Shown: positions 34,592 through 46,984, counted from the first letter of the stretch. The stretch: DNA of 64,000 bases from Corynebacterium meitnerae (GCF_027570075.1 NZ_JAKMUS010000003.1:118369-182368); one strand, 5' to 3'. Program-made: numbers and translations. Notes: generated from the sequence alone by a model not told the origin.

Positions 34592-35131
34592 TCACTCCCC
34601 CATCAAGGCTTCCAGCAGAGACTGTTGGCAGTACGCCAACCATTCCACCAAGTTGGCCTGATCTTGTTCCGCAGCCTCCGTCGGCGCTTCTGCTGCTGCG
34701 ACGTACAACCGCATGTCATTGAGTGCAGCGATGAACTGCTCTGCCTCGTGTTCCTCAATGGTCACGGCCACGCCACCCGTGGGGCCGAGCGCCATGTTGA
34801 CTACCTGGAGGTTGGACAACTTCGCCTTGATGATGTCGGTTTCATGAAGGGAACGCAGCAACGCGTTATCGCCTTCAAATTCCTCATCCCCGGCGCGCTC
34901 AAAATCCGGCAGGAGGCGAGCCAAAGACGGATCGGTGGGCGCTTCAGTGTGGCCGGTGGACATGTCCATCATCTCCGCCAACTCATCCTTCGGCGCCGAC
35001 TGTGCGCGCTGAATGAGGGCTTCGGAGACGGTGGCGGTGAGGTCACCGATCACTTCACGCTCCATCGGATCAAACACGGTGCTGTAACGCGGGGTGCGTA
35101 CAAACCCCTTCTTCCGCCGCCACGGCTGCAT
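34592..35131 (-). CDS. DUF2017 family protein (Rv1332-like)
   Basis: 179 aa, acidic, all-helical in appearance, with L-P-D-F near residue 85 and W-L-A-Y-C-Q-Q-S-L near the C-terminus. It is encoded directly behind clpS in most actinobacteria. The function is unknown; coupling with ClpS suggests a role in proteolysis or its control. A GGGAGGA ribosome site precedes ATG 35131. Confidence 0.82.
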   Translation of the reverse strand: MQPWRRKKGFVRTPRYSTVFDPMEREVIGDLTATVSEALIQRAQSAPKDELAEMMDMSTGHTEAPTDPSLARLLPDFERAGDEEFEGDNALLRSLHETDIIKAKLSNLQVVNMALGPTGGVAVTIEEHEAEQFIAALNDMRLYVAAAEAPTEAAEQDQANLVEWLAYCQQSLLEALMGE

Positions 35132-35148
35132 TGTTGCTAGTCCTCCCT

Positions 35149-35475
35149 CTAACCAGCCTGCTGCATGGTTGCCCACAGGCCGGCGGTGTGCAACTTCTTC
35201 ACATCGCCTTCGACTTTATCTTTTTCGCCTGAGGAGACCACGGCCTTGCCTTCTGTATGCACCTGCATCATAAGTTCCTGCGCGCGCTTGCGGCTGTAGC
35301 CCAGCACGGTTTGGAACACGTAGGTGACGTAGCTTTGCAGATTCACCGGGTCATCCCACACGATGCACATCCACGGCAGGTTCTCTGCTGTTTCAACATT
35401 GATCTCGATCGCTTCGTCGAGCTCGGGCGTGGCCATGGGCGATCCCAGGCGGACCTCATGTGTGACACCGTTCAT
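35149..35475 (-). CDS. clpS: ClpS, adaptor for ClpCP/ClpAP proteolysis
   Basis: 108 aa. The ClpS core [16 protein letters not shown] near residue 37 begins the fold that binds N-degron residues, and H-T-E-G-K-A-V-V follows near residue 75. The start at 35475 has TACTCT seven bases upstream and is divergent from pncB. Confidence 0.92.
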   Translation of the reverse strand: MNGVTHEVRLGSPMATPELDEAIEINVETAENLPWMCIVWDDPVNLQSYVTYVFQTVLGYSRKRAQELMMQVHTEGKAVVSSGEKDKVEGDVKKLHTAGLWATMQQAG

Positions 35476-35563
35476 GGGCCCAAGAGTACTAAAGATCGGC
35501 AGCTCCCCGCGGGCAGGCCGAGTGCTGGCTGCGAAGACGGCGGCTGCGACTAGTGTTGTCTGC

Positions 35564-36904
35564 ATGACACAGCCCGAGTCCGCGTCCACATCCCAGCAGC
35601 CGTCGACAGCTTTTCTCACTGACATGTACGAGCTGACAATGCTCGATGCCTCCATGAAGGACGGCACTCATTCCCGCGAGTGTGTCTTTGAGGTCTTCGG
35701 CCGCAAGCTGCCCAATGAGCGCCGCTACGGTGTCGTGGCTGGAACCGGCCGCCTCATCCAGGCCGTGCGTGATTTCCGCTTCACCGAAGACCAGATCGCC
35801 ACCGCCGATTTCCTGAGTGAAGAGACAAAGGACTACCTGCGCCACTATCGCTTCACCGGGCAGATCGACGGCTATAAGGAAGGCGAGCTGTATTTCCCGT
35901 ATTCCCCCATCCTCACCGTGCGCGGCACCTTTGCGGAGTGCTGTGTCCTGGAAACCGTCATCCTGTCCATCCTGAACGCTGACTCCGCGGTTGCTACCGC
36001 GGCATCCCGCATGGTCACCGCCGCTGATGGCCGTCCGATCATGGAGATGGGCTCCCGCCGCACCAATGAGCAGGCTGCAGTTACCGGTGCGCGTGCCGCT
36101 TACATCGCTGGTTTTTCCTCCACTTCCAACATGGAGGCGTCCCTGCGTTACGGCATTCCCGCCGCTGGTACGGCAGCCCACGCGTGGACCCTGCTGCACA
36201 CGAACCCGGATGGCACGCCGAATGAGAAGGCTGCGTTCAAGGCCCAGATTGAATCCCTCGGAGTGGACACCACCTTGCTGGTGGATACCTACGACATCAC
36301 TCAGGGCGTGATCAACGCCATCGAAGTCGGTGGCACTGAACTCGGTGGTGTGCGTATTGACTCGGGTGATCTGGGCATTATGTCCCGCCGCGTGCGTGCG
36401 CAGCTGGATGAGCTGGGGGCATACAACACCAAGATCATCGTGTCCTCTGACCTGGATGAGTTCACCATCGCCGGCCTGCGCTCCGATCCAGTCGATGGCT
36501 ACGGCGTGGGCACGTCCGTGGTCACTGGCTCTGGCGCACCGACCGCCGGCATGGTGTACAAGCTCGTTGAGGTGGACGGAGTGCCCGTGGCCAAGCGTTC
36601 CTCCGGCAAGCAGATGATGGGCGGCGCGAAGGGCGCTGTGCGTACCTACCGCGGGTCCGGTGTCGCCGTGGAGGAGATCGTCTACCCGCAAAACAACGTG
36701 CCGGACAACCCAACGTCTCTGGATTACCGCAAGCTCGTCGTCCCGCTCATGCGCGACGGGGAGATCGTCGATGGTTTGGACGACCTCGAGGCCACCCGCG
36801 CCCACTTGGCAAAGCAGCGTGAAACCCTGCCGTGGGAGGGCCTTGCACTGTCGCGCGATGAACCGGCGATCCGCACTCGTTTCATCGGCTTCCCGGAAAG
36901 CTAG
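35564..36904 (+). CDS. pncB: Nicotinate phosphoribosyltransferase
   Basis: Converts nicotinate to its mononucleotide in NAD salvage, downstream of PncA. 446 aa. T-D-M-Y-E-L-T-M near residue 20, [15 protein letters not shown] and R-I-D-S-G-D-L are the family blocks. ATG 35564 is preceded at seven bases by TAGTGT (leaderless). It is transcribed away from clpS. Confidence 0.94.
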   Translation: MTQPESASTSQQPSTAFLTDMYELTMLDASMKDGTHSRECVFEVFGRKLPNERRYGVVAGTGRLIQAVRDFRFTEDQIATADFLSEETKDYLRHYRFTGQIDGYKEGELYFPYSPILTVRGTFAECCVLETVILSILNADSAVATAASRMVTAADGRPIMEMGSRRTNEQAAVTGARAAYIAGFSSTSNMEASLRYGIPAAGTAAHAWTLLHTNPDGTPNEKAAFKAQIESLGVDTTLLVDTYDITQGVINAIEVGGTELGGVRIDSGDLGIMSRRVRAQLDELGAYNTKIIVSSDLDEFTIAGLRSDPVDGYGVGTSVVTGSGAPTAGMVYKLVEVDGVPVAKRSSGKQMMGGAKGAVRTYRGSGVAVEEIVYPQNNVPDNPTSLDYRKLVVPLMRDGEIVDGLDDLEATRAHLAKQRETLPWEGLALSRDEPAIRTRFIGFPES

Positions 36905-36913
36905 CGGGCACGA

Positions 36914-38941
36914 GTGGACACAGAGAAGGACGCTAAAGACGCGGAAGCCGACGGCCAGGACCCGTTGTCGCTGAGCACACAGGAGCTGCTCGCCGCTGCG
37001 GTAGAAGCCCTGGGCGGCGCGGAGCGCCCCGGCCAGGTGGCTATGGCCGATGCCGTGACCAAGGCACTCACTGAGGAGCGCCACCTTGCCGTGCAGGCAG
37101 GCACGGGTACGGGTAAGTCGCTGGCCTACTTGGTTCCCGCGATCCGTCATGCGCAGACCACGGATACGACGGTGATCGTGTCCACCGCCACGTTGGCGCT
37201 CCAGCGGCAGCTGGTGGAGCGGGATTTGCCACGCCTCGTCGAAGCGCTTGATCCGCTACTCACCCGCACGCCGACCTTCGCCATTCAGAAGGGTCGCTCG
37301 AATTACCTGTGTTTGAACAAGCTGGCGGTGGATCCGCAGCAAGAAGAAGCGCTCATCGACGAAGAGGAGATCTCCTGGCTCGGCCGCCACATCAAGCGCG
37401 TCTACGAGTGGGCGGATGAGACGGAAACGGGCGACCGCGATGACCTTGAACCTGGCGTGCCAGATCAGGCGTGGCGTCAGCTGTCCGTGACTGCTGCGGA
37501 GTGCGTCGGCGCCACGCGTTGCCCGCACGGTGAAGAGTGTTTCGCCGAGGCCGCTCGCCGCCGCACGCAGGACGTGGACATCGTTGTCACCAACCACGCA
37601 CTGCTAGCCATCGACGCGATGAGTGACATCAATGTCCTGCCCGAACACAGCGCCGTCATCATCGATGAGGCCCACGAGCTCGACGGCCGCGTCACCTCCG
37701 TTGCCACGAATGAAATCTCCGCGCGCGCACTCACGCTCGCCGCACGTCGCGCCGGCAAACTCAAGGCCAAGACCGAACAAAGCAAGCTCGAATCGCTTAT
37801 CGACGATTTCACCGCCGTCCTCGCCCTCGAAAACCCCGGCCGCTGGGAAACCATCTCCGATCCCGCCCGCGCGTCCTTCGCCGGTGTCCGTGATGCCTTG
37901 TGGCGCACCCGAGATGCCATCTCCCGCGGCCCCGAGGGCGAAGCCACGAATGATCCAGAGACCTTCGCTGAGCGCGAGAACCTCAAGAACCATCTTGCTG
38001 AGCTGCATGATTCCATCGTGCGCATCCTCGAAGTATTTGATGAGCCGGACCCCTCCAAGCACGTGGACGTGGTGTGGCTGACCCGCAATGAGCGTTATTC
38101 CGACACCACTGATTCTGTCTCCGTGGCACCACTGTCTGTGTCCACTCTTCTGCGGGACAATCTCTTCGGTGAACAAACCGTCGTGCTTGCCTCCGCAACC
38201 CTGACTGTGGGCGGTAATTTCCGCGCCATGGCAGCCTCCTGGGGGCTCCCCAACGGCAGTTGGGATTCCTTGGATGCTGGTACTCCCTTTGATCCGCGTA
38301 AAGCGGGGATCCTCTACGTGGCCAAGCATCTCCCACCACCAGGCCGGGATGGACTCGGTGAAGACACCATCACGGAGATCGCCGAACTCATCACCGCGGC
38401 GGGTGGGCGGACGTTGGGCCTGTTTTCGTCGAAACGCGCTGCCGTCGAAGCAGCTGATGCACTGCGCTTGAAACTGCCCTTCGACATTCTTGTCCAGGGC
38501 GATGATTCCATTGGCGCGTTGGTGAACAAGTTCGCGGCGAGTGAGAATGTCTGCCTCTTCGGCACACTCAGCCTCTGGCAAGGCGTGGATGTCCCCGGGA
38601 AATCTCTGTCCCAGGTGATCATCGACCGCATCCCCTTCCCCCGCCCAGACGATCCGCTTCTGCAGGCGCGGTCCAATGCTGCTGATGCCGCTGGTCGCTC
38701 CGGCTTCATGGAAGTTTCCGCGACGCATGCCGCCTTACTCCTCGCCCAAGGCGCTGGACGCCTCCTGCGCAGCACCAGCGACCGCGGCGTGGTGTCCATT
38801 CTGGATAGCCGCCTAGCAACAAAGCGCTACGGCCAGTTTCTCCGCGCCTCCCTGCCGGATTTTTGGGAGACCACAGACCCTGACGTTGTCCGCGGTGCAC
38901 TTAAACGCCTAGTGGCCTCGGACGGCAGCGGCCGTCACTGA
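36914..38941 (+). CDS. dinG: DinG-type ATP-dependent DNA helicase (XPD-like, iron-sulfur)
   Basis: 675-aa superfamily 2 helicase. Walker A is G-T-G-T-G-K-S near residue 65 and Walker B D-E-A-H-E near residue 254. Four cysteines between them (C-L-N-K near residue 133, then C-V-G-A-T-R-C and C-F near residues 196-209) fit the XPD-type Fe-S cluster. The Q-x-x-G-R-L-L-R motif closes the helicase core. It starts 9 bp after pncB. The 3' end overlaps the PTH2 gene by 33 bp. CGTCGATAAGC is inverted at 37795-37805. Confidence 0.92.
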   Translation: MDTEKDAKDAEADGQDPLSLSTQELLAAAVEALGGAERPGQVAMADAVTKALTEERHLAVQAGTGTGKSLAYLVPAIRHAQTTDTTVIVSTATLALQRQLVERDLPRLVEALDPLLTRTPTFAIQKGRSNYLCLNKLAVDPQQEEALIDEEEISWLGRHIKRVYEWADETETGDRDDLEPGVPDQAWRQLSVTAAECVGATRCPHGEECFAEAARRRTQDVDIVVTNHALLAIDAMSDINVLPEHSAVIIDEAHELDGRVTSVATNEISARALTLAARRAGKLKAKTEQSKLESLIDDFTAVLALENPGRWETISDPARASFAGVRDALWRTRDAISRGPEGEATNDPETFAERENLKNHLAELHDSIVRILEVFDEPDPSKHVDVVWLTRNERYSDTTDSVSVAPLSVSTLLRDNLFGEQTVVLASATLTVGGNFRAMAASWGLPNGSWDSLDAGTPFDPRKAGILYVAKHLPPPGRDGLGEDTITEIAELITAAGGRTLGLFSSKRAAVEAADALRLKLPFDILVQGDDSIGALVNKFAASENVCLFGTLSLWQGVDVPGKSLSQVIIDRIPFPRPDDPLLQARSNAADAAGRSGFMEVSATHAALLLAQGAGRLLRSTSDRGVVSILDSRLATKRYGQFLRASLPDFWETTDPDVVRGALKRLVASDGSGRH

Positions 38942-39673
38942 CCCTGGGGCGACCTCCGTAAAACCTGCATCCTGCACGACGACGGTCGTTTTATCCGCCA
39001 CGACCTCTGCGAAGACATCCTGCGGCAGCTCATGCACCACGAGCGGGAAACCCGCCTGCGCCCAGGAAAGCGCCCAGTCCTCCTCCATCGCAGCCGCCAA
39101 CAGCATGGAGGCATGACCCGCCTGCGCTGCTGCCTTGCCCACGGACATACCCAAAGAATCATCGATGATCACGCTGGGAGTCGGTGCGGTGAGAATCTCC
39201 TCTGCTGTGGGGACCTGCTCACCCTCATGCGGCAGCTCCGTCCCCTTGATCTGAAGCTTCGCAATGTCGTGCGGTACCTCCCCTACCGCCGACGGGATGA
39301 ACGCTCGCGCCTGAGCCGTGCCATTCGTGGCGCTGCACCCCGGCAGCGCCTGAACATGATCCCAACTCGCGCCGCGCGCACGGCGCGCAATTTTCCGGAT
39401 CCGGTGGCCGTACCACCCGGCCAGCGCATCACGCCATGCGCCGTCACGCCCAGCGCGCGGGTCCATGCACACCGCCACCACGGCCTGCGCCGCCGCAGTG
39501 AGCAGATGCGCACGCTTTGGCGGTTCCTGCTTTGGGATATGCAGGGCAATCTGCATCGCCTGCACAGTGGCCGGATCCGCCGGGTCCTCACCACCCCGCG
39601 AAGGGTCCTCCATTGCGATGTGGAGGAGGCGGTGGGCGGTGCGGATATCGTCGATAAGCTGCTGCTCAAGCAT
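38909..39673 (-). CDS. Protein with C-terminal PTH2-type peptidyl-tRNA hydrolase domain
   Basis: 254 aa. The last about 85 residues (S-V-G-K-A-A-A-Q-A-G-H-A-S near residue 178, G-F-P-L-V-V-H-E, and V-Q-D-A-G-F-T-E-V-A-P-G-S) match archaeal/eukaryotic PTH2. The first about 165 residues are a helical region seen in actinobacterial relatives. Peptidyl-tRNA release is plausible but untested. It is co-directional with serB upstream, whose stop end touches this start. Confidence 0.75.
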   Translation of the reverse strand: MLEQQLIDDIRTAHRLLHIAMEDPSRGGEDPADPATVQAMQIALHIPKQEPPKRAHLLTAAAQAVVAVCMDPRAGRDGAWRDALAGWYGHRIRKIARRARGASWDHVQALPGCSATNGTAQARAFIPSAVGEVPHDIAKLQIKGTELPHEGEQVPTAEEILTAPTPSVIIDDSLGMSVGKAAAQAGHASMLLAAAMEEDWALSWAQAGFPLVVHELPQDVFAEVVADKTTVVVQDAGFTEVAPGSVTAAAVRGH

Positions 39674-40923
39674 TAATCGAGCGCAACCTTGCCTTCAATC
39701 CCCTGCTCTTCATTGAGCCGATCAATCTCATGACGCGGCACACCCATGATGTACAACACCGAATCCAGGAACGGGTGGTTCACCGACGTGTCCGCGACCT
39801 CACGCAGCGCCGGCTTCGCGTTGAACGCGATACCCAAGCCCGCCGCGGTGAGCATGTCGATGTCATTCGCACCGTCACCCACCGCAACGGTCTGGGACAT
39901 GCGCAGGCCGGAGTCCTTGGCAAACTCAGCCAGGAACTCAGCCTTCGCCTGCCTGTCGACGACCTTCCCAATCACCCGGCCCGTCAACTTTCCGTCAACG
40001 ACTTCCAGCGTGTTCGCGCGGACATAATCCAGATCAAGCTCTTCCGCCATCGGCTCCAGAACCTGGATGAAACCACCGGAGACAACCGCGGTGCGGTAGC
40101 CCATCTGCTTCAACGTACGAATCGTCGTGCGCGCACCCGGGGTCAAAACAATGTCGCGCGCCACCTCATCGAGCACAGACGCATCCAGGCCAGCGAGCGT
40201 AGCCACACGCTCACGCAAGGACTCCTCAAAATCGAGTTCACCGCGCATCGCACGCTCGGTCACCTCAGCGACCTCAGCTTCACGGCCAGCGTGTGCCGCG
40301 AGCATCTCAATGACCTCGCCTGTGATCAAGGTGGAGTCACAGTCGAAGCACACCAAACGCTTCGAGCGGCGGGCAAGACCGGAACGCTCAATCGCGATAT
40401 CCACGCCCAACCCCGCCGACAGCTCCGCCAACGCCTGACGCACCGTGTGGCTCACCTCATCGCCGGTGCCCGGGATGGTGATGGACAGCTCCAAGCCCGT
40501 GACTGGGTAGTCGGAGATGCCACGAATACGGTCAATATTCGCCCCGAAGTCCGCCAGAGTACGGCCGATTTCAGAGACGGCCTCCGCCGTCACCGGATCC
40601 CCGAGCACCACCACCACGTGCGTAGAACGCTTACGCTGCGGCGACAAGTACTGCTCTTCCGTATCAATACGCACGGAGTGGTCCGCTAACTCTGGCGCCG
40701 CCTCCAAGTCACGGCGCAGGGCCTCTGTCATCGACGTATTCACACCGGCAAAGGCCGCCAGGGCCAAATAACCACGGAACTGTGCCTGCTCCACATCCAG
40801 CAACTGCACGCCGTGCTGGGACAGAACGGCGAAGAACGCTGCGGTCACACCTGGGCGGTCTGCGCCCGTCACAGTGATGACGGCTGATTGAAGTCCGGGC
40901 TGAAGGGTCACCTCATAACTCAT
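39673..40923 (-). CDS. serB: Phosphoserine phosphatase with N-terminal ACT domains
   Basis: 416 aa. Two ACT-like domains (about residues 1-175) precede a HAD phosphatase with F-D-C-D-S-T-L near residue 190 (first Asp nucleophile), S-G-G-F, and G-D-G-A-N-D late in the protein. It makes serine from phosphoserine; ACT domains suggest serine feedback. TAGTTT ends seven bases before the ATG. The gene order ctaD-serB is conserved in corynebacteria. Confidence 0.94.
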   Translation of the reverse strand: MSYEVTLQPGLQSAVITVTGADRPGVTAAFFAVLSQHGVQLLDVEQAQFRGYLALAAFAGVNTSMTEALRRDLEAAPELADHSVRIDTEEQYLSPQRKRSTHVVVVLGDPVTAEAVSEIGRTLADFGANIDRIRGISDYPVTGLELSITIPGTGDEVSHTVRQALAELSAGLGVDIAIERSGLARRSKRLVCFDCDSTLITGEVIEMLAAHAGREAEVAEVTERAMRGELDFEESLRERVATLAGLDASVLDEVARDIVLTPGARTTIRTLKQMGYRTAVVSGGFIQVLEPMAEELDLDYVRANTLEVVDGKLTGRVIGKVVDRQAKAEFLAEFAKDSGLRMSQTVAVGDGANDIDMLTAAGLGIAFNAKPALREVADTSVNHPFLDSVLYIMGVPRHEIDRLNEEQGIEGKVALD

Positions 40924-40950
40924 GGCTATGAAACTACCCCACGACAGCAC

Positions 40951-40985
40951 GAAGCCCCACTCCACGGGGTGTGGAGCGGGGCTTC
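40951..40985. terminator. Long hairpin between ctaD and serB
   Basis: GAAGCCCC-A-CTCCAC pairs with GTGGAG-C-GGGGCTTC (14 pairs, one mismatch) around GGGGT. There is no U-tract. By position it ends ctaD transcription and lies just upstream of the serB promoter. Confidence 0.65.
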
Positions 40986-41029
40986 GATCAGGAGTTTCGC
41001 TGCAGCAACAAGGTGCTGCGCTTTAGCCC

Positions 41030-42739
41030 TTAGGCGTCGTGGTGGCCAGTGTGAGCCTCACGGCGCATGGCCTCAACCATGTGCGGGTGGTGCAGCTCGA
41101 AGGCCGGACGCTCAGAGCGGATACGCGGCAGCGAGGTGAAGTTGTGTCCCGGAGGCGGGCAAGAGGTTGCCCACTCGAGGGAGTTGCCGTAACCCCACGG
41201 GTCGTCGACGGTGACGATCTCGCCGTAGCGCCAGGACTTGTACACGTTCCAGATGAACGGCAGGAAGCCGATACCCAGGATGAAGGAGCCAACCGTGGAG
41301 ATTTGGTTGAACAGCGTGAAGCCGTCCGTATCCAGGTAGTCAGCGTAACGACGCGGCATACCCATGTTGCCCAGCCAGTGCTGGATCAAGAAGGTCATGT
41401 TGAAGCCGATGACCACGAGCCAGAAGTGGATCTTGCCCAGACGCTCATCCAGCATGCGACCCGTCATCTTCGGGAACCAGAAGTACACGCCAGCAGTGGT
41501 AGCGAACACGATGGTGCCGAAGAGGGTGTAGTGGAAGTGAGCAACCACGAAGTAGGTGTCAGACAGCTGGAAGTCCAGCGGCGGGGAAGCCAGCATAATA
41601 CCGGTCAGACCACCGAAGAGGAACGTGAACAGGAAGCCCATGGACCACAGCATCGGGGTCTCGAACGTCAGGTGACCGTTCCACATGGTGCCCACCCAGT
41701 TGAAGAACTTCACACCGGTCGGCACAGCAATCAGGAACGTCATGAACGAGAAGAACGGCAGCAGGACCGCACCGGTCACGTACATGTGGTGTGCCCACAC
41801 AGCCATGGACAGGCCACCAATAGCCAGGGTTGCGAAGACCAGGCCGATGTAGCCGAAGATCGGCTTACGGGAGAAGACCGGGATGATCTCGGAGATGATG
41901 CCGAAGAACGGCAGTGCGAGGACGTACACCTCAGGGTGGCCGAAGAACCAGAACAGGTGCTGCCACAGGATGGCGCCACCGTTAGCCGGGTCGTAGATGT
42001 GGCCGCCGAGCTTACGGTCGTACAGAACACCAAGAGCAGCTGCGAGCAGCAGCGGGAAGATCAGCAGCGCGATGATGGACGCAACGAAGATCGTCCAGGT
42101 GAACACCGGCAGACGGAACATGGTCATACCCGGTGCACGCAGGGTCAGAACCGTGGTCACCATGTTGATAGCGGAAGCAACGGTACCGATACCGGTTGCA
42201 CCCACACCCAGGATCCACAGGTCAGCGCCAACACCCGGGGTGTTAATCGCATCAGCCAGCGGCATGTACATGGTCCAGCCGAAGTCAGCTGCACCGCCCG
42301 GGGTAGCAAAGCCAGCCAGCATTGCCAGAACACCAGCGGTGGTGATCCAGAAACCGAACGCGTTCAGACGCGGGAAAGCCACATCCGGTGCGCCGATCTG
42401 CAGCGGCAGAACGAAGTTAGCAAAGCCCCACACCACTGGGGTACCGAATGCCAGAAGCATCACGGTGCCGTGCATGGTGAACAGCTGGTTGAACTGCTCG
42501 TTGGACAGGAACCGCAGACCCGGGTTGAAAAGCTCCGCACGGATCAGCAGTGCCATGAAGCCACCGAGGAAGAACCAAATAAAGGACGTGATGATGTAGA
42601 AAATGCCCAGTTGCTTATGGTCCGTGGTGGTCATGAGGTCCCAAAGACGGGTACCCTTACGTGCCTTCCCGGTCGGCTCCGGCCGAGAAGGTGCTACAGA
42701 CGCGGCATCATTATCTAGCCGCGGTGCTACAGCAGTCAT
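41030..42739 (-). CDS. ctaD: Cytochrome c oxidase (aa3) subunit I
   Basis: 569-aa haem-copper oxidase core subunit with 12 membrane segments; it reduces oxygen and pumps protons. The block H-P-E-V-Y (Cu-B His with the cross-linked Tyr), the two His of H-H-M-Y, and H-F-H-Y near residue 405 (haem ligands) are visible. ATG 42739 has a strong AGGAGG site. Three in-frame upstream starts are less likely. Confidence 0.95.
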   Translation of the reverse strand: MTAVAPRLDNDAASVAPSRPEPTGKARKGTRLWDLMTTTDHKQLGIFYIITSFIWFFLGGFMALLIRAELFNPGLRFLSNEQFNQLFTMHGTVMLLAFGTPVVWGFANFVLPLQIGAPDVAFPRLNAFGFWITTAGVLAMLAGFATPGGAADFGWTMYMPLADAINTPGVGADLWILGVGATGIGTVASAINMVTTVLTLRAPGMTMFRLPVFTWTIFVASIIALLIFPLLLAAALGVLYDRKLGGHIYDPANGGAILWQHLFWFFGHPEVYVLALPFFGIISEIIPVFSRKPIFGYIGLVFATLAIGGLSMAVWAHHMYVTGAVLLPFFSFMTFLIAVPTGVKFFNWVGTMWNGHLTFETPMLWSMGFLFTFLFGGLTGIMLASPPLDFQLSDTYFVVAHFHYTLFGTIVFATTAGVYFWFPKMTGRMLDERLGKIHFWLVVIGFNMTFLIQHWLGNMGMPRRYADYLDTDGFTLFNQISTVGSFILGIGFLPFIWNVYKSWRYGEIVTVDDPWGYGNSLEWATSCPPPGHNFTSLPRIRSERPAFELHHPHMVEAMRREAHTGHHDA

Positions 42740-43130
42740 TCGTTTCCTCCTGATTGTCATGCTCAGCCGCACAACGGCCCGTCAGGTTTTCCGGACCGCA
42801 CCTATAACTAACGTTCCCGTCAGTGTCCCTTTTTCTGGGGCACTGACGCGATAGCCATAGATAGAGCACAGCTAATACCGCTTCATCCTATCGCCCCATC
42901 CAGTGAAAAGCCAGACATGCTTCAGCTCACTCACGTCAATACCCTCAATCACGTGAAGCAGCCGAGGCCTTCCCCCACAGGTCGCCTTGACCTGCATGTT
43001 CTACGGGAGAGCCCGCCACGCCCAAAATGTCCTCCCCTCCCCCACTTCCCCTCAACTAACCCCGGAATAGGTAAAGCCAAAGACGGCCCCGCGTGATGAT
43101 TTTCACACGGGGCCGTCAGGCAATTATCAG
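42740..43130. other. Gap upstream of ctaD with a long inverted repeat
   Basis: 391 bp without a gene. GTCAGTGTCCC (42819-42829) and GGGGCACTGAC (42837-42847) form an 11-bp arm inverted repeat with one mismatch around a T-rich loop, about 80-108 bp upstream of the ctaD start; it may be an operator or attenuator. A second hairpin, GACGGCCCCG/CGGGGCCGTC (43082-43117), closes the nrdF end. The rest (42850-43080) shows nothing recognisable. Confidence 0.6.
43082..43117 (-). terminator. Terminator of nrdF
   Basis: GACGGCCCCG and CGGGGCCGTC, perfect 10-bp arms, extended inward by CGTG/CACA pairs. It begins 13 bp after the nrdF stop and is followed on the minus strand by TCTTTGGCTTT. Confidence 0.75.
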
Positions 43131-44165
<1,035 letters not shown>

Positions 44166-44188
44166 TCAATTCGTCGAAAAGCACAGGC

Positions 44189-46351
44189 TTAGAGCATGCA
44201 GGACACGCAGCCCTCAATCTCAGTTCCTTCCAGCGCCATCTGGCGGAGACGGATGTAGTACAGCGTCTTGATGCTCTTACGCCAAGCGTAGATCTGCGCA
44301 CGGTTAAGGTCACGCGTCGTCACCGTGTCCTTGAAGAACAGCGTCAACGACAGGCCCTGGTCCACGTACTTCGTGGCCACCGCATAGGTATCGATGATCT
44401 TCTCGTACCCAATTTCATAGGCATCCGTGAAGTATTCGATGTTCTCATTGTCCATGTGCGGTGCCGGGTAGTACACGCGGCCGATCTTGCCTTCCTTGCG
44501 GATCTCGATCTTGGACGCGATTGGGTGAATCGAAGACGTCGAGTTGTTGATGTAGGAAATCGAGCCCGTCGGCGGAACTGCCTGCAGGTAACGGTTGTAG
44601 ATACCGTCGCGTGCAACATCAGCCTTCAGCTGCGCCCACTCCTCAGCAGACGGAGGCGTTGCGTTGGACTTAGCGAAGATCTCCTTGACCTTCTCCGTCT
44701 TCGGTTGGAAGTCCTCCGGGTTGTAGCGGTCGAAGAACTCGCCGGTGGCGTACTCAGAGCGCTCAAAACCGTCGAAAGCCTGGCCCTTTTCCACGGCAAT
44801 CTTGTGGGAGGCCTTGATGCACTCGTACATCACGGTGGCGAAGTAGGCGTTGGTGAAGTCCAGGCCTTCCTCCGAGCCGTAGTGAATGTGCTCGCGGCCC
44901 AAGTAGCCGTGCAGGTTCATCTGACCCAAGCCGATGGCGTGCGAAGCATTGTTGCCCTCGCGCACAGACGGAACCGAATCGATCGAGGTCTTGTCCGCCA
45001 CTGCTGTGAGGCCACGGATTGCGGTCTCCACAGTCTTGGAGAAGTCCTCCGAGTCCATCGCCATCGCAATATTCAGGGATCCCAGGTTGCAGGAAATATC
45101 CTGGCCCACTTCCTGGTACGTCAGATCATCATTGAGCTCCGACGGAGTGTTCACCTGAAGGATCTCGGAACACAGGTTGGACATGTTCACGCGGCCAATC
45201 TTGACCGGGTTCGCCCTGTTCGCCGTGTCCTCGAACATGATGTACGGATAGCCGGACTCAAACTGGATCTCCGCAATCGTCTGGAAGAACTGACGGGCGT
45301 TGATCTTGGACTTGCGGATACGCGGGTCCTCGACCATCTCCTCGTACTTCTCCGTCACCGAGATATCAGCAAACGGCACGCCGTAGACGCGCTCCACGTC
45401 ATACGGGGAGAACAGGTACATGTCATCGTTGCGCTTGGCCAGCTCAAAGGTGATGTCCGGAATGACCACACCAAGCGACAGTGTCTTAATACGGATCTTC
45501 TCATCCGCGTTCTCACGCTTGGTGTCCAGGAAGCTCAGGATGTCCGGGTGGTGCGCGTTGAGGTACACCGCACCAGCACCCTGACGGGCACCGAGCTGGT
45601 TCGCGTAGGAGAAGGAGTCCTCCAGCAGCTTCATCACGGGGATAACACCAGAAGACTGGTTCTCAATGCGCTTAATCGGCGCACCCGTCTCGCGGATGTT
45701 GGACAGCAGCAGCGCCACGCCACCACCGCGCTTGGACAGCTGCAGGGAGGAGTTAATCGCGCGCCCGATGGACTCCATATTGTCCTCAATACGCAGAAGG
45801 AAGCAGGACACGAGCTCGCCGCGCTGCGCCTTACCGGCATTCAGAAAGGTCGGGGTTGCCGGCTGGAAACGGCCGGTCATAATCTCGTCGACAAGCGAGG
45901 AAGCAAGCTCTTCATTGCCATCCGCGAGGAAGAGTGCGGTCATGGACACGCGATCTTCGAAGCGCTCCAGATAACGGCGGCCGTCAAACGTCTTGAGCGT
46001 ATACGAGGTGTAGTACTTGTACGCACCCAAGAAGGACTTAAAGCGGAACTTGTAGGAGTACGCACGCTTGAACGTGGACTTCACAAAATCCCAGTCGTAC
46101 TGAGCAATAACCTCAGGCTCATAGTACTTGTTCTCCACCAGGTAATCCATCTTCTCTTCCAAGTCGTGGAAGTAGACGGTGTTCTGGTTAACGTGCTGCA
46201 AGAAGTACTGGTTGGCAGCTTCCCGGTCCTTATCAAACTGAATCTGACCGTTCTCGTCATACAGATTCAACAGCGCATTCAACGCGTGGAAGTCAAGCTG
46301 ATCCACCTTGTTCACCGGCTCAGCGACGGTTTTCCCCAGATTTTCGGACAC
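44189..46351 (-). CDS. nrdE: Ribonucleotide reductase class Ib alpha subunit
   Basis: 720-aa catalytic subunit that makes dNDPs. [18 protein letters not shown] and the C-terminal C-V-S-C-M-L redox pair are all present. There is no N-terminal ATP cone, as expected for class Ib. GTG start at 46351. It works with NrdF, NrdI and NrdH encoded around it. Confidence 0.95.
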   Translation of the reverse strand: MSENLGKTVAEPVNKVDQLDFHALNALLNLYDENGQIQFDKDREAANQYFLQHVNQNTVYFHDLEEKMDYLVENKYYEPEVIAQYDWDFVKSTFKRAYSYKFRFKSFLGAYKYYTSYTLKTFDGRRYLERFEDRVSMTALFLADGNEELASSLVDEIMTGRFQPATPTFLNAGKAQRGELVSCFLLRIEDNMESIGRAINSSLQLSKRGGGVALLLSNIRETGAPIKRIENQSSGVIPVMKLLEDSFSYANQLGARQGAGAVYLNAHHPDILSFLDTKRENADEKIRIKTLSLGVVIPDITFELAKRNDDMYLFSPYDVERVYGVPFADISVTEKYEEMVEDPRIRKSKINARQFFQTIAEIQFESGYPYIMFEDTANRANPVKIGRVNMSNLCSEILQVNTPSELNDDLTYQEVGQDISCNLGSLNIAMAMDSEDFSKTVETAIRGLTAVADKTSIDSVPSVREGNNASHAIGLGQMNLHGYLGREHIHYGSEEGLDFTNAYFATVMYECIKASHKIAVEKGQAFDGFERSEYATGEFFDRYNPEDFQPKTEKVKEIFAKSNATPPSAEEWAQLKADVARDGIYNRYLQAVPPTGSISYINNSTSSIHPIASKIEIRKEGKIGRVYYPAPHMDNENIEYFTDAYEIGYEKIIDTYAVATKYVDQGLSLTLFFKDTVTTRDLNRAQIYAWRKSIKTLYYIRLRQMALEGTEIEGCVSCML

Positions 46352-46453
46352 GATGGGCGGCCTTTCTTTTTTAGATAATGGCTAATTCAAGCAGGCGATG
46401 CTTGGTTTGAAGGTTTGTTCAGAGTTATTCAAGGTCATTCAAGGCGACGCTAC

Positions 46454-46984
46454 TCACACAGCTTGATAGCGTGCACGCAGCCGCGCAAGTCTTTCAGCAT
46501 TCTCATTCGCAGGTTGCGCCTTACGCTGCTCGAGTGCTTCTTCTTCAGCGGCAGTGAGCGGTTCAAGCCCCAGTTCAGCCGACTGTTCCAGCAAGGAGTC
46601 GCGCACATACTCCACGTCAGTTTCCGTACCCATCAGCTCAAAGCGGTAGAGGTACGGTTTGCCGGTCTTCGCAGAAATCACATCTCCTGCCAGGCAGAAA
46701 TCCGGACCGAAATTCGAATTGCCCGCGGCGATCACGCCACGCAGAAGATTGCGGTTGTGCTCATTGTTCAAAAAGCGGATGACTTGAGGGGGCACCGGGC
46801 GAGAGTTCACGCCCTTCACCAAGGACACACCCCCGCCATATGTCGGACACACAAGCACGTAAGGCTTATCGACGACAAGGTCTCCCTCCAGCTTCCGCAG
46901 CGGGATCCGCGCGGCAGGCAACCCCAACTTCTCAACAAAACGGGCCGTGTTACCCGTCACCGAGGAGAAGTAGACCACCAACAT
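46454..46984 (-). CDS. nrdI: NrdI flavodoxin-like protein
   Basis: 176-aa flavodoxin that supplies oxidant to assemble the Mn cofactor of Nrd[14 protein letters not shown] near the start is the FMN phosphate loop; T-Y-G-G-G and G-N-S-N-F-G are typical of NrdI. The tail after residue 140 is charged and longer than in E. coli. AAAGGG precedes ATG 46984. Confidence 0.94.
   Translation of the reverse strand: MLVVYFSSVTGNTARFVEKLGLPAARIPLRKLEGDLVVDKPYVLVCPTYGGGVSLVKGVNSRPVPPQVIRFLNNEHNRNLLRGVIAAGNSNFGPDFCLAGDVISAKTGKPYLYRFELMGTETDVEYVRDSLLEQSAELGLEPLTAAEEEALEQRKAQPANENAERLARLRARYQAV

Noticed and set aside
35489..37150. 553-codon open frame opposite pncB
   Set aside because: Shadow frame; pncB on the other strand has all family motifs.
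42758..42772. Upstream in-frame starts for ctaD
   Set aside because: The AGGAGG site lies between them and ATG 42739, so they are probably leader sequence.
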